This document shows positions 1 through 10,639 of a stretch of 64,000 bases of DNA, in pieces. The stretch comes from Spirodela intermedia (Eukaryota; Streptophyta; Magnoliopsida; Alismatales; Araceae). Made by a program: the position numbers and the translations under genes. The stretch covers positions 935,001-999,000 of the forward strand of contig LR746277.1 of the NCBI GenBank assembly GCA_902729315.2, written 5' to 3'. The first letter of the stretch is position 1. Every line of letters begins with the position of its first letter. The notes under the pieces are model-generated. The model did not search any database. It saw nothing but the letters and a program-made list of their open reading frames with translations, and had not been told where the DNA came from.

Positions 1-1108
1 AAACATTTTAAGGTTGTTATCTGATAAACATACATTGAAATTTCTACATTGCTATTTATTGTACCTGAAAAGGTTGTACTTTTTAGAATCTGTGAACTCA
101 TTCCTATTATATGACCTCCGACTATCAAATTATCTTGAAACTCTAACCAGCTGAAGTCGTTGAATCCCACATCTATCAGAATTTTTCTGATAAGTTTGAT
201 AACTCTGGGTCTACCTCAGGCTCAGTTAATATTTTCCTATGAATTTTCGAGTCCATCGCACACCATTATCTTTCATTGAAAAGAGATACTGTTGATATAT
301 TTCCCTTAAAGATAGTTAAAACCCTACAAAAATGATAAAAAATATATATATTAAACCCTAATCTCGCCCAGACCCGTTTATGTAGTCTTTTTCGAAAATA
401 AACCCTTGGAAGTGTATCCCAAATTCTATAAAGCTTTCCGAAGGGGGTCCTATTAATATCTTACCAACCTGTGTTTAGATTCCGTCTTCCCCAAACCGTA
501 GACAATTTCTATTCTACGTTAACAATGCATGATATTATTCTACCTCTGTGCAGAGCACCCGAGCCCATGGGAAACCGCCGGACCAAGTAAACGTAGTGGA
601 ATACATGTGCTTCATTTAATGCAGTACTCTTGTCTCTTGGGTCAGAGTTAGCCGTGCTGCTCCACCCACCAAACCTTCTCAGAGATTAGGTGTTTCTCAG
701 ATATCGCGCTACTCTCCGGACCGAGGAGAGATTCCATCCCCAAAAACCATATTTTGACTGTGCCTCCCTTCTTTTTGCCATTGGACTTCCCAATCGAATT
801 CATTATAACATTCATATTGATCAACTTTACGGAGATCCCATGAGATTCCGGAAGCTCATCCAAGAATTTGTCGATATCTCCCATTTTCATCTGGCGCGGA
901 TCATACTAGTTCGATGCTATATTTTCCTAGACGGTAGATGGATCAATTATTGGAAGGTCTTTTATATCCCTGCCCCTGTCCTCCTAACACTTACATGAGA
1001 GGTGATAATTTGACAATCTTACTTATAACATGCGTACAAATCAGAGAGAACGACAGACAGTGAGTGATACGCACGGATAGAGAGACAGAGAGAGACAGAC
1101 ACAGTAAG
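1..1108. other. Intergenic, no recognisable gene
   Basis: Two short open frames overlap on opposite strands around 648-998, but neither resembles a family I know and both lie in a stretch with no splice or codon signal I can defend. A plant telo-box (AAACCCTAA) occurs near 353. Nothing else can be supported here. Confidence 0.5.
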
Positions 1109-1336
1109 TGTGTGTGTGTGCGAGAGAGAGAGAGAGAGAGAGAGAGGTAGCCTTTTGTACGCAGATGACGTGAGTTTTCTGAGGGAGGCCCCTTGTGTCT
1201 TCACATATGTGTCACAGAGACTGGCACAGAAGGAGACAGAGAAAGAGAGTGGAATCAGCCTTTGAATGCAGATGACGTGAGTTTTCTGAGGCAGGTCCCT
1301 TGTTTCTTCACTTACGTGTCACAGAGGCAAACAGAA

Positions 1337-1382
<46 letters not shown>
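1109..1382. repeat. Two-copy 107-bp repeat carrying GT/GA microsatellites
   Basis: A (GT)n-(GA)n tract at about 1109-1146 is followed by two diverged copies of a unit of about 107 bp. The anchor motif CAGATGACGTGAG occurs at 1162 and again at 1269, followed in both copies by TTTTCTGAGG, a CCTTGT..CTTCAC segment and CACAGAG. The second copy runs into a long (GA)n tract at 1340-1382. The unit contains a TGACG/ACGT core of the type bound by plant bZIP factors, but there is no sign that it works as a promoter. Confidence 0.75.
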
Positions 1383-1385
<3 letters not shown>

Positions 1386-2234
1386 AACCTTTGTGTGTAT
1401 TTATGCTAAGTCTTCTTAAGCCCTCCTCCCCTCTCCCCCCTGTTCTCCCGCCCTATTTCGTCCCTTACGTACCATAGACCCATCTTTATCAATGAGAATA
1501 AGGAGACAAGCTAAAAACATAATTTTGAAGGATAAAAAAACGAAGATATAGGATTCGTAGAGTGAGAAGGAGAACATTCGTAAGAAATGTCTTTCTTGAA
1601 CTTGCCGTGTTTTGAGTGAAAGATTTATATGAAACTCTTTCACGAACATCCATAAAGAAATTAGTCAATTCCATATGAACAAACCTAAATGAATGAAAAT
1701 CTGAACCCATTACTCAACTGACTCTCTGGTGGCATTCATAAGGTTCCCACTTCTACGCCAACGTCTAGTGCTCGGTTATTTCCTCCTGATCAGCTATATG
1801 TACAAGTGGCTAGCCATGGACTCAGATATCTCCATCGATTTTTCTTTTTTGATAGTGGGTATGAGGAACGGGGAAAAGGAGCCTACGAAGTCTCTGAAAG
1901 CTGAGGTTTCTTATTTCTAATTCAAGCAGATATATATTCTATAAGTATAGTTAGGTTTTACTTTCTTTGGTATCATACGGTCAATGAGGAGCTTATCCAA
2001 TGACAAAGATCACAAGATCATGGTTTACTTATTTAAAAATCAACCATTGCCCTCTGGGTTCTAAGTACGCTCATGAAAGATAAGAACATGGTGGTTAAAC
2101 TGTCAATATATTTTCATGTTTATTGATATTACTGGTTAATCGCCACTAAGTATCTTATCATTAATCTCTCCTTTCATTTATTTCTACGATATTTACTCAT
2201 AGATAACAAAAAGTTACCCCAACTAATAGTTACC
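1383..2234. other. Intergenic, nothing recognised
   Basis: This stretch has no gene I can support. The last 50 bases or so (from about 2185) may be a very degraded upstream continuation of the adjacent rbcL-like segment, since spaced matches to the codons around LDRYKG can be seen there, but the similarity is too weak to call. Confidence 0.4.
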
Positions 2235-2660
2235 TAATTCAGAGAAAAATCGATAAATTGCTCATGTAGCCTGCCCCTCAAAAAGTTTTTGAAAAAGGTT
2301 CTGTTACTAATATGTTTACTTCCATTATCTGTTATGTATTTGGGTTTAAAGCTTTAATAGCACTACATCTGTCAGATCTGCGATTCCTCCGACTTATTCC
2401 AAAACTTTCCTAGGCCCGCCTCATGGGATCCAAGCTAAGAGAGATAAACTGAACAAGTATGGTCGTCCTCTATTGGCATGTATCATCAAAGCAAAATTGC
2501 CATTGTCTATGAAAAGCTACGATAGGGTGGTTTATGAATGTCTAAATGGTGGAGCTGATTTTAGCAAGGATGGTGAAAGCGTGAACACAATCATGTATTC
2601 ATTGGAGGTACCGTCTCTTATTTTGTGCCGAAGAAATTCATGCAGAAAGCAAGTACTCTT

Positions 2661-2662
<2 letters not shown>
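2235..2662 (+). pseudogene. rbcL: Decayed nuclear copy of plastid rbcL (NUPT), internal fragment
   Basis: Reading on the plus strand gives clear blocks of the Rubisco large subunit: [13 protein letters not shown] then VFGFKAL (from about 2289), [19 protein letters not shown] (about 2410-2475), [14 protein letters not shown] and DFSKDGE (about 2510-2580), and at nucleotide level the stretch coding for RDRFLFCAE (about 2615-2640). This corresponds to roughly residues 90-225 of the 475-residue protein. Several small indels break the frame (one near 2385, others after 2585), and the segment lacks both ends. The active-site lysine of the GGLDFTKDDE block is kept, but the following metal-binding Asp is Gly. 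Plastid rbcL is intact and intronless, so this is a non-functional copy in nuclear DNA. Transfer through the mitochondrion first cannot be excluded. Confidence 0.9.
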
Positions 2663-2664
<2 letters not shown>

Positions 2665-2706
<42 letters not shown>

Positions 2707-2710
2707 CTCT
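2665..2710. repeat. (CT)n microsatellite at the end of the rbcL copy
   Basis: About 20 CT units with one interruption (CTCGCTCTCT) start within a few bases of the last recognisable rbcL-like sequence. Sequence beyond it shows no clear rbcL continuation. Confidence 0.9.
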
Positions 2711-3880
2711 GTGACAGGTTTTTATTTTTCATTTTACAGGCTGTAAAGTAATAACAGGACGACTCCGATCAGATCGATCTAGTTCAAGTATCAGGCTCAG
2801 GGATTAGAAACAAGAAGGAAAGCTTGTTTATGGGTAAGTACAAATAATACTGATGAAAAAGACGACCTATTACTACTTTAAGACGTTTTAAGAGGATAAA
2901 GAGTAAGAGACCTCAACACCTCCTGAAACTGACCTCGTACTACTCATTGCCACCTATGAACTCCCTACAGTGCTCTTTGAAGTTTTACTTCGCAATATTC
3001 TCTCAAACTACTGTAGAACTGATTCCGATGACTTCTATCATCTTCATATATTTGGTCGTCTATATTCTAATGCTCCTGAATTACTGGGGGTATTTTGTAA
3101 GTGGATATTAACTGGTCTTATCATGGACATCTATCCATCCCCTCCAAGACTGTAACCAAGTCAGACCAAAGTAGATCCACCCATCAATCACATCCTGTTC
3201 CACACTAAAAAGAAGGGTATCTTTTTCTTCTTATTGATCTGTCTCCAGGGTGGGCAGAGAGAGAGAAAGAGAGGGAGGGGTTTCCATAGCTACCAGTGGT
3301 TCAAAATTTGACTTCATAATGAGGCGGTAACATCATGCATCGCTTTAAAGGTACTCGATGAAAAGAGAAATCCCCATTTGGACTTGAAAACATAGGAGAT
3401 TGCCGTGATGTTCTAGAAATTCAAAGTAACCCCGTGATTTTTCCATCTTTTTCAGTCGAACTCATCGCCCTTACTGAATATCTTATTTCCTAAAGAAGTT
3501 TTTTTTCTCAAATAGAAAAAGGAAATAAGAAAAAAACTTTTATAATCGTAATTTCCTACTTTCCCTCCAAACGATGGTCTACAGCCTCACACACAGCCCA
3601 AGCAGGTCAGTCTGGGTACATGTAAATACCCAACAAGGGATGCCGGCTAAAATAGGGAGAATCTTGTCTATTTAACTCTGTCGGCGACTTTAATGATTTG
3701 TCAGAAGAGCAAGCAAAGAAAAACAAGACACACTTCGCCCTTTTACGATTATATCATCTTTCCTTGGGCCATGTATTCCCATGGCTTGTTCTCCCAACTC
3801 CAACTTTGATCAGATTCATGAAATCTTTCAACAGCCTTGTGGAAACGTGATGGCCATCATCCATCTGAATGGAAATGGAT
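2711..3880. other. Intergenic, nothing recognised
   Basis: Mixed-composition DNA without a supported gene. A 60-codon open frame near 2970-3155 matches nothing I recognise. A short purine-rich patch lies near 3258-3280. Confidence 0.4.
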
Positions 3881-3882
3881 TC

Positions 3883-3995
3883 GACTCTGTATGATCAGAT
3901 CCTTGTTCAGTCTTCCATGGAGGCAACTCCTCAACTCTGAAAATTGAGCCTTCCTCCTCAACTCTGTGTGATCAGATCCTTGTTCAGTCACCTGA
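3883..3995. repeat. Two-copy direct repeat, period 77 bp
   Basis: The 20-mer GATCAGATCCTTGTTCAGTC occurs at 3893 and 3970, each preceded by a nearly identical ACTCTGTRTG. The sequence between the copies is only partly similar. Confidence 0.75.
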
Positions 3996-4822
3996 GATAG
4001 GCGAAGAAGAAACGTGACAAGATTTTGATAAAAGCTGCTGCCGAAGGGACATGAATTTGCTGTCCCCCAATACAAGAGGTGAAAGCATGATATTTCATGA
4101 TGGCTAGCCTAGCGGAAGGAGGTGCTCCTCTTTATAAATATCATTCGTTCTATTGCCATGAGGAGCAACGCATTACTCTTAGTTTTCTCTGTCATAACTC
4201 TTCCGACAGTATGAACATGGACACTGTTCAGACATTCATCTAGGGTTTGAGCGGATTTGACGTGAAACTATTAGGTCATGTGTGTGACAGAGGGCAGCGA
4301 GATGTCCCTTCTCTTCAGCCATGGTGGGCATGTCAGAGAACACAGTCACCCTGACCCAAGAAAGGGATAGGGCTCATATCAGCTTCTGGAACACCAACGT
4401 CAAGGCTTAGGAAAGAGACCAACCATGGATTTCCATTCCACGGCAGTAGGGATGAGGTGCTTGAGATTGAATTGGGGTTTGAACATGAAAGAGCCCTACC
4501 CTTCTGTTAGGGAACGAAAGAGGAGTCCTTTGTTCGCCATCTTGCAGGAAATATGTTGCACTGGAGGAGAGGAACAGATCCCCTATATTCCCGCAGCCCC
4601 TTTCCCGTCCTGTTAATGCAGAGTCCGCAGAAGGCTATTTGGGAGCTATCTATGTAATACTGAAGAGGGTGTGGAGGATGGGACGGAGAGTGAAGCCACG
4701 AGGAGTCGCTGCTTCAACCCCGGCCCCCGCCCACCATTCAGAAAACTCCAACCAGTGATCTTCTTGTGAGAGATCTCTCACTGTAACTGCAACACAGTAT
4801 GCTTTCGAAGGGAAATGAAGAG

Positions 4823-4857
<35 letters not shown>

Positions 4858-5900
4858 CTTCCTGGTGACGATCAGCTTTGCCATCATCACTTCGAACAGC
4901 ACGAAACAAAGGGAGGTAAGATGGCATGCCGAGGGACTGAGAGAGCTCGTTGTTTCCCCCTCACCTCATTTTCTTTAACGGGTTCTCCTAAAAGCAACTT
5001 CTCAATGCATCCTAGATATGGTCATTCGATATCAAGCATTCCGTCTATTCCGGTTATAGTTCTACATGAATAACATATCATTGTGGAAACTCTCAGCGTA
5101 TCAGTTAGTTCGTGTTATCAGTCTATACCATTTGCAGTCCTTAAAGAAATTCTGGGGATTTTCAGAAGTTTGGGAGTTGGAATCGTCACACGGTTCACTC
5201 ATAAATTAGACATAAATTATCAGAAAAAAATTATTCGTAACTTCAATACTAAGAGGGATATTATTCAAAAACAAATACGTCTTTTACTGATTTAATAAGA
5301 AAGAACTATTAAACACTTAGAATTAATCAACTCTTGCCGAACCTTGCATGCTCTCTCCAGTCTAGGTTTCACTAGAACTTGTGTGCCGATCACCACTCTG
5401 AATCTTTCGAAAATCCCCACAAATCCTTAGGGAACTGAAACTGATTTTTGCAAGTTCAAATCCACAGAACTAACGGCACGCGCCTTCCCAGCTCTCAGAC
5501 CGATCACATGGCCATAGAGGCATACTCAGTTTCAGGTAAGGATCAGTTCCGCCAGAACCGAGACTGGAAGAGATAGAATGCTGGATGCCTCATGATTGCC
5601 TAGGATGCCTTGAGAAATCCTTTTAGGGGAAACCCAAGATAAATGTGAGAAAGAGTGAGGTGACAACCAGCATCTCAACCTCCCCACGTGCCACTATGTG
5701 ATATTACCACCCTTTATTTAGTGCTTTTCAAGGTCACGATTCATGGGTCCATCATCACGAGAAACTAAACTCTCTCCCTGCCTCCCTCCCTCTCGCTATC
5801 CATCATCCAGCTTTTTTAGACTGATTATAACTAGTTAATGATACAGTATTATTGACTTGTGTACTGTAACGCGTCATAGTCCTCCTTGATCAAAGAGAAC
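3996..5900. other. Intergenic with a GA tract
   Basis: No gene is supported. A (GA)n tract sits at about 4832-4857. Short open frames at 4425-4616 and 5083-5295 have no recognisable product and no convincing splice context. Confidence 0.4.
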
Positions 5901-8900
5901 TAAGACTGAAGAGATGTATAAGAGGTCAAGCATCTACAACTAGGAGTAGACTGAAGATTACCCAATCCCATGGTGCAGCATTAGTAGTACTCCCCTTTAG
6001 CGAGTATGCATTTTTAATTGTCTAGGTTTTTCCATTAATTTTCATTTTCTTATTTGGGAGAAAGCAAACTATTCAAATATTCTTCGTATAAAGCACCATA
6101 TGTTCTTCGTATAAAGCACCATATGTTTCTTCATATTCTTCAATATTCTTCGTATAAAGCAATCCACCACCACTCTCTTTCATCCACTTCAATATTCTTC
6201 GTATAAAGAGAAAATGGAAGGTTGAAAGCACCATATGTTTTTTTTGTTGATTTTCCTTTCAATATATACATTTTTTTAATAAGTGCCAACGATACCATAA
6301 ATTAGCTGAAATACCATTGATAGTCATGAAGTATAATTGCACCAACTTATTGATAAATGTAAAAGTCTCAAGCAAAGAGTAGGTCCATTTAGTAAAGAAC
6401 TGACATTAGTGAGCATGTAATAATATTATTTTCATTTGATAATGTTACTTATAGATTAAGTATAATAAATTCCATCTCTACATTCTTAGACTCATTTGTG
6501 ACTATTCTATTTTCATTTGAGTGATTATCCCCCTAAAAGAAAACAACAATGTAAAGAATCAAGAAAGTATCCATTGATAGCATTGTCATTATCCTGTTTT
6601 CTCTATCAAACACTTCCACATACTTAGTCCTTTGGTGTAAAGATATGCATGCACATAGTTATCCACTTATGTAGTAAATAAATGATTAAATATTTTCGTT
6701 CATAATGTGTGAAAGGAATATTCGTCTTTGGGAGAGATTCAGATAGTGAAGGGCGAGTTCATGATGAAGCCATCCTTTAAATTAAAATTTTATAATGATT
6801 TTAGAAGGAACTTATGTCAAATATTTGGATCATTCTCATGACTAGCTCAGCTTTATGCATAGTGCCTTGGATCTACGGTATGAAATTCAGGTATAATGAT
6901 ATTTTCATAGAAGATCATCATTATTGTTAACAATTTATCCCAATGTACAGCATTCAAAGACATTAAACATTAGCATTTTCACAGTTAGAATCACGTCATA
7001 TTCGATTATATCATAGCAAAACATAAAGTCTATTTTAAAATAAAATAAGTACTTGCTAAAAGAAATGTTTTTACAGCTCCTTTTTTCATGCACTACAAAA
7101 ATAACAAAAGTAGACACTGTTGCAATAATATTTGACAGAAAATATTGCCTTAAGCCTTAACACTTTGAACACTACATACATTGATACGGAATCTGGCAGC
7201 CAAATTGATGATGGAAATCTTGGAAAGAACATAAGTGACCATGTATTGTAAATATAATATAAATAGATAATTTTGTTTCTTAATTAATTTTTGGTACACT
7301 AAAATATAAAAGTTCAGTTTGTCCTCAATTATAATTTATTTACATTGTACATATCCCAGGTTGAGTTTATTTTTATCCATATAAAATTTCAATTTATTTT
7401 GGCTACCATGATATACTTCTGGAAACATAGTATATACTATTTTTAGTGCAACATACTCTAAAAATAGAACATGCATATTCCATGACTACTTGAAAATTCA
7501 GTCAGCAAAAATATTACAAACGATGCACTTTAATGGTGGATGCAAGACATGTATGTTTAATATTCTAGTATTGGAGAAATGATATTATCCTATTTAAAAA
7601 TTTCACTAGTCAATAATTTTTTTAAAGAAAAATCCTTAAAATATTTTAAAATAAAGTAATCAAAATAAATTATTTTAATGAAATATCAAGTGATTAGTGA
7701 TTACTTTCAAGAATACATTGTGAACATTTGGGTGGTCTTTTGTGGTATGATACTTAACTCTTTTACTAAGTTACAGGCTGTTTTGTTTTCTTGACAACCT
7801 TAATGGTCAATTCAAATTGATACAAATCTTGTTACTAACAAATTACTTTAAATTCTGCACATGTAAGGCAATGCTTCAACTTTATTATGATTTTTTATTT
7901 ACCTAGTGGAAATTAATTTTCATTATCTATTATCAGTATAATAAACTAGATAGTCAATTAATGTCTTTCCCATCATAAATATGCTAATTTTAAATAACTA
8001 TTGGTTCTATGCTAATTAGATAGTTAATTCTATGTAATTAACCAAATTCGAAATGCCTTTCTAAATGCCATAATAGTTGGTCCCATGCATATCTTATTCA
8101 TCGAAATACTATTAGCCTATATTTTAAACGATGACTTTATTCAAAGATTAAATATTCCAAAAATTAAAATAAGAGGATGGTAGATTTATTTGTAATAAAG
8201 TAACTAGAAATGACTATAATTCACCAATTTCTTGGAACAAAAACAGTAAGCATTGAGTTACTTGCTAAATGGGAGCTACACAACTATTAATAAAAATTCA
8301 TGGATAGTAATCACTAGACATGATAATTGAGGTAATAAAGAATTATACTTGTCCAAGGAGGTCAAAATCGACTTTTGTGTACCTTCAGCTTCTAAATTCA
8401 ATTTGATGGTCATTTCTGTGCATACCACTTTGAATAAAAGTTAAAAATGTTAACAACTAGTATGAATAGCTGAGGTTTTGGTTTTGTTGAAATTATTCGT
8501 AGGGTTTGAATAGCTTCTTCTTTTCACATTCAATCCGCAGCCAAAAAAATCCTATAACATAATGCAAAGTTAATGGCATGAAAGTACTTCATTGTTGCTC
8601 TTCTATCTTAAGATGCATATTTGAGCTTCATAAACTACAAATCTCACTCAGAAATCAATGTCATGAGTATAGAAAAAGTCACATGACCATGTGTAGGTGC
8701 AAGCCACACCAATATCTTTAATTGTTTCATAAAAATCATGACTAAAAATCTAATTCTTGATCCATTACTCTAAGATTAAGTATTAGCAAGACATGCCATG
8801 CTAATGGTCCCTAAATATAACAAGACATTGAAAAAATGGAACATCTGATTATAGTACATTCTTCTCATCTTTGTCCTCAATAAAAGAGTAGCTTTCTAGT

Positions 8901-9300
8901 ACATTTTAGCTGAAGATTTTAAGATGAAAATACTTTATTTTAACAATCAATGCTAACCAAAAATTAGAGTTTTGTATAAATACAATGGTAAAATTAGAGA
9001 AATTTTTTGGGTTTTATAACTATAGAATGGTAAATGAAAATATATTGGAGTATTTTTGGGGCCTTCATGTAGACGACCTCACCTTTCAAGTTCTCTTCAA
9101 AGATAATGGAGGAAATATTCTGAGCCAAGCTGTCAAGAAAACCTTTCGGTATAAATATATAATGAACAGTCAACTGGTAAACTATAAAAATATATATATG
9201 AAACGTTTGTGGAAAGTTTGGAATTCCATGAATAAGAATATAGACAATTTAATACAATTCATTGAAGAAATTAAATACCCTGACGTCAACACATTCTAAC
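5901..9300. other. Long AT-rich intergenic stretch
   Basis: About 3.4 kb of markly AT-rich DNA, unlike the flanking GC-richer segments. It contains a cluster of short direct repeats (6079-6237) and one ATG-started open frame of 104 codons at 8985-9299 whose product is rich in Asn, Lys, Tyr and Phe. That frame matches no family I know and could be a chance frame in low-GC DNA or a transposon remnant. No terminal repeats or transposase motifs were seen. Confidence 0.4.
6079..6237. repeat. Short direct repeats with TTCTTCGTATAAAG core
   Basis: The core TTCTTCGTATAAAG occurs four times (near 6080, 6103, 6146 and 6195). The first two copies are in tandem with a 23-bp period and are followed by CACCATATG, which recurs near 6230. 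Confidence 0.75.
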
Positions 9301-10014
9301 CAAAACCAACATGTAAAATCATGAGAAATGAAACATTCATGGAAACTTTGAAGACCTGACGTTGCATGGATTCAATTGGATGCCTCCTACGAGCTAAATT
9401 CATATTGGAATAATTCATCCTGATCTGATATGAACAATGTACATGCAATAAAAATTCTGTGATGAAATGATAAATCATGCTAAATTCGCCATTCATTAAT
9501 TTATTGGGACGTAAACGGAGAAATAGTGATAATGTCGAATATTTTCGTTCAATTTCAGGTTGAACTCAAAGTGAATGCATACATAAGACTCATTTATAAT
9601 GGATGCCTGGTAACCCGTGATTGAATTCTTAAGAAAACCTCGATGTCCTTCGTCTGCGGGACGACTGTGTGGTGTATATGGATCCTACAAAGACTGAACA
9701 AAGAGGAACGAAAAGTAGCAAAACAAAAGCGAATAGGAGATGCATCCCCATACACTCTGTGATGACAGGGACTGAAAGGTTCAAACCCGAACTTCGTATA
9801 TTCAACATCTCAACGTGAAGAATGTTGGTTATTAGACGGAATTTCTCATATTACCCTGCCAAAGCAGGATTTAGACAGAGAGAAGTAAGGTATAACGATA
9901 GAGAGAGAGAGAAAGAGACGATGCAAATATGTACACAAACATGCAAATAGATTCATATAAAGAGAGATAGATAGATAAAATATAGAGATATATGAGTTTA
10001 TGAAGGATTAGATC

Positions 10015-10017
<3 letters not shown>

Positions 10018-10056
<39 letters not shown>
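10018..10056. repeat. (GA)n microsatellite
   Basis: An almost pure GA tract of about 38 bp lies just downstream (on the minus strand) of a candidate first exon. Confidence 0.9.
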
Positions 10057-10057
<1 letters not shown>

Positions 10058-10104
10058 GATGATGATTTCTGGGCGTCTCCGAATTCTGCTCGTTTCTTTC
10101 TTAC

Positions 10105-10377
10105 CTCACACTGGTGGTTTCTAGATGAGGGAAGCTGCATTGAGAAAGGACACCAAACCCCTCCACGCTTTCCCACAGCATTCCTGAACTCTCCCCATGC
10201 CGCGATGCCGCCGGCGCCAATCTCTGGGCGACATAGAAAGTTCAAGAAAGCCGTGGAAAAGGGATGAAGGGGTTCGTCAGGGGAGCACCTCCGGCGGAGA
10301 AGGGAAGGGAAGGAGCAACGGAGGGGGGAGATAGGTGACGTGGGACGGTGACCCGACTCTTACTCCATAGATTTATA
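10105..10377 (-). other. Candidate promoter and first exon of an unidentified minus-strand gene
   Basis: On the minus strand a TATAAAT motif (10377-10371) is followed by an ACGT-containing element (CCCACGTCACC, about 10345-10335), a GC-rich leader and a strong splice donor, GAG|GTAAG, after 10105. The leader contains a short reading frame beginning MSPRDWRRRH, with a second in-frame Met (MGRVQECCGK), which closes at about 37 codons just before the donor. I do not recognise the product, and no downstream exon could be found in the AT-rich DNA that follows, so this may be a 5' leader exon, a non-coding transcript or coincidence. Confidence 0.3.
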
Positions 10378-10591
10378 GATCGCAGCGGTGGGGGCAGCTA
10401 CCTTCCATTATTATCACCGTACCGCCGGTGATAATGTGGACCCGCTCCTCCCCTCTTCTCCCACACACTCGGCGGGATGCGACACCCATTTTTACAGCGC
10501 TGAAGGCGAGCCCCTATGGCGTTTCCTCGTCCCGTTGTCTATCGGCGCCCAAGGATCAGACAACCCAGAAGGAGACACATGGGAGCATGGC

Positions 10592-10593
<2 letters not shown>

Positions 10594-10637
<44 letters not shown>
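10594..10637. repeat. (GA)n microsatellite
   Basis: A pure GA tract of about 44 bp inside GC-rich DNA. Confidence 0.9.

Positions 10638-10639
<2 letters not shown>

Noticed and set aside
690-998. A 102-codon plus-strand frame and an overlapping minus-strand frame
   Set aside because: No family match, and opposite strands are equally open. Organelle origin was considered because of the nearby rbcL copy, but no gene could be matched.
3480-3545. A possible hairpin (CTTATTTCC with GGAAATAAG)
   Set aside because: The arms cross with a second pair of A/T-run arms and are low-complexity, so this is not a plausible miRNA precursor.
9770-9800. A GGTTCAAACCC motif suggesting a tRNA T-arm
   Set aside because: No matching stem and no acceptor, D or anticodon arms at the right distances. 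No tRNA gene was found in the window.
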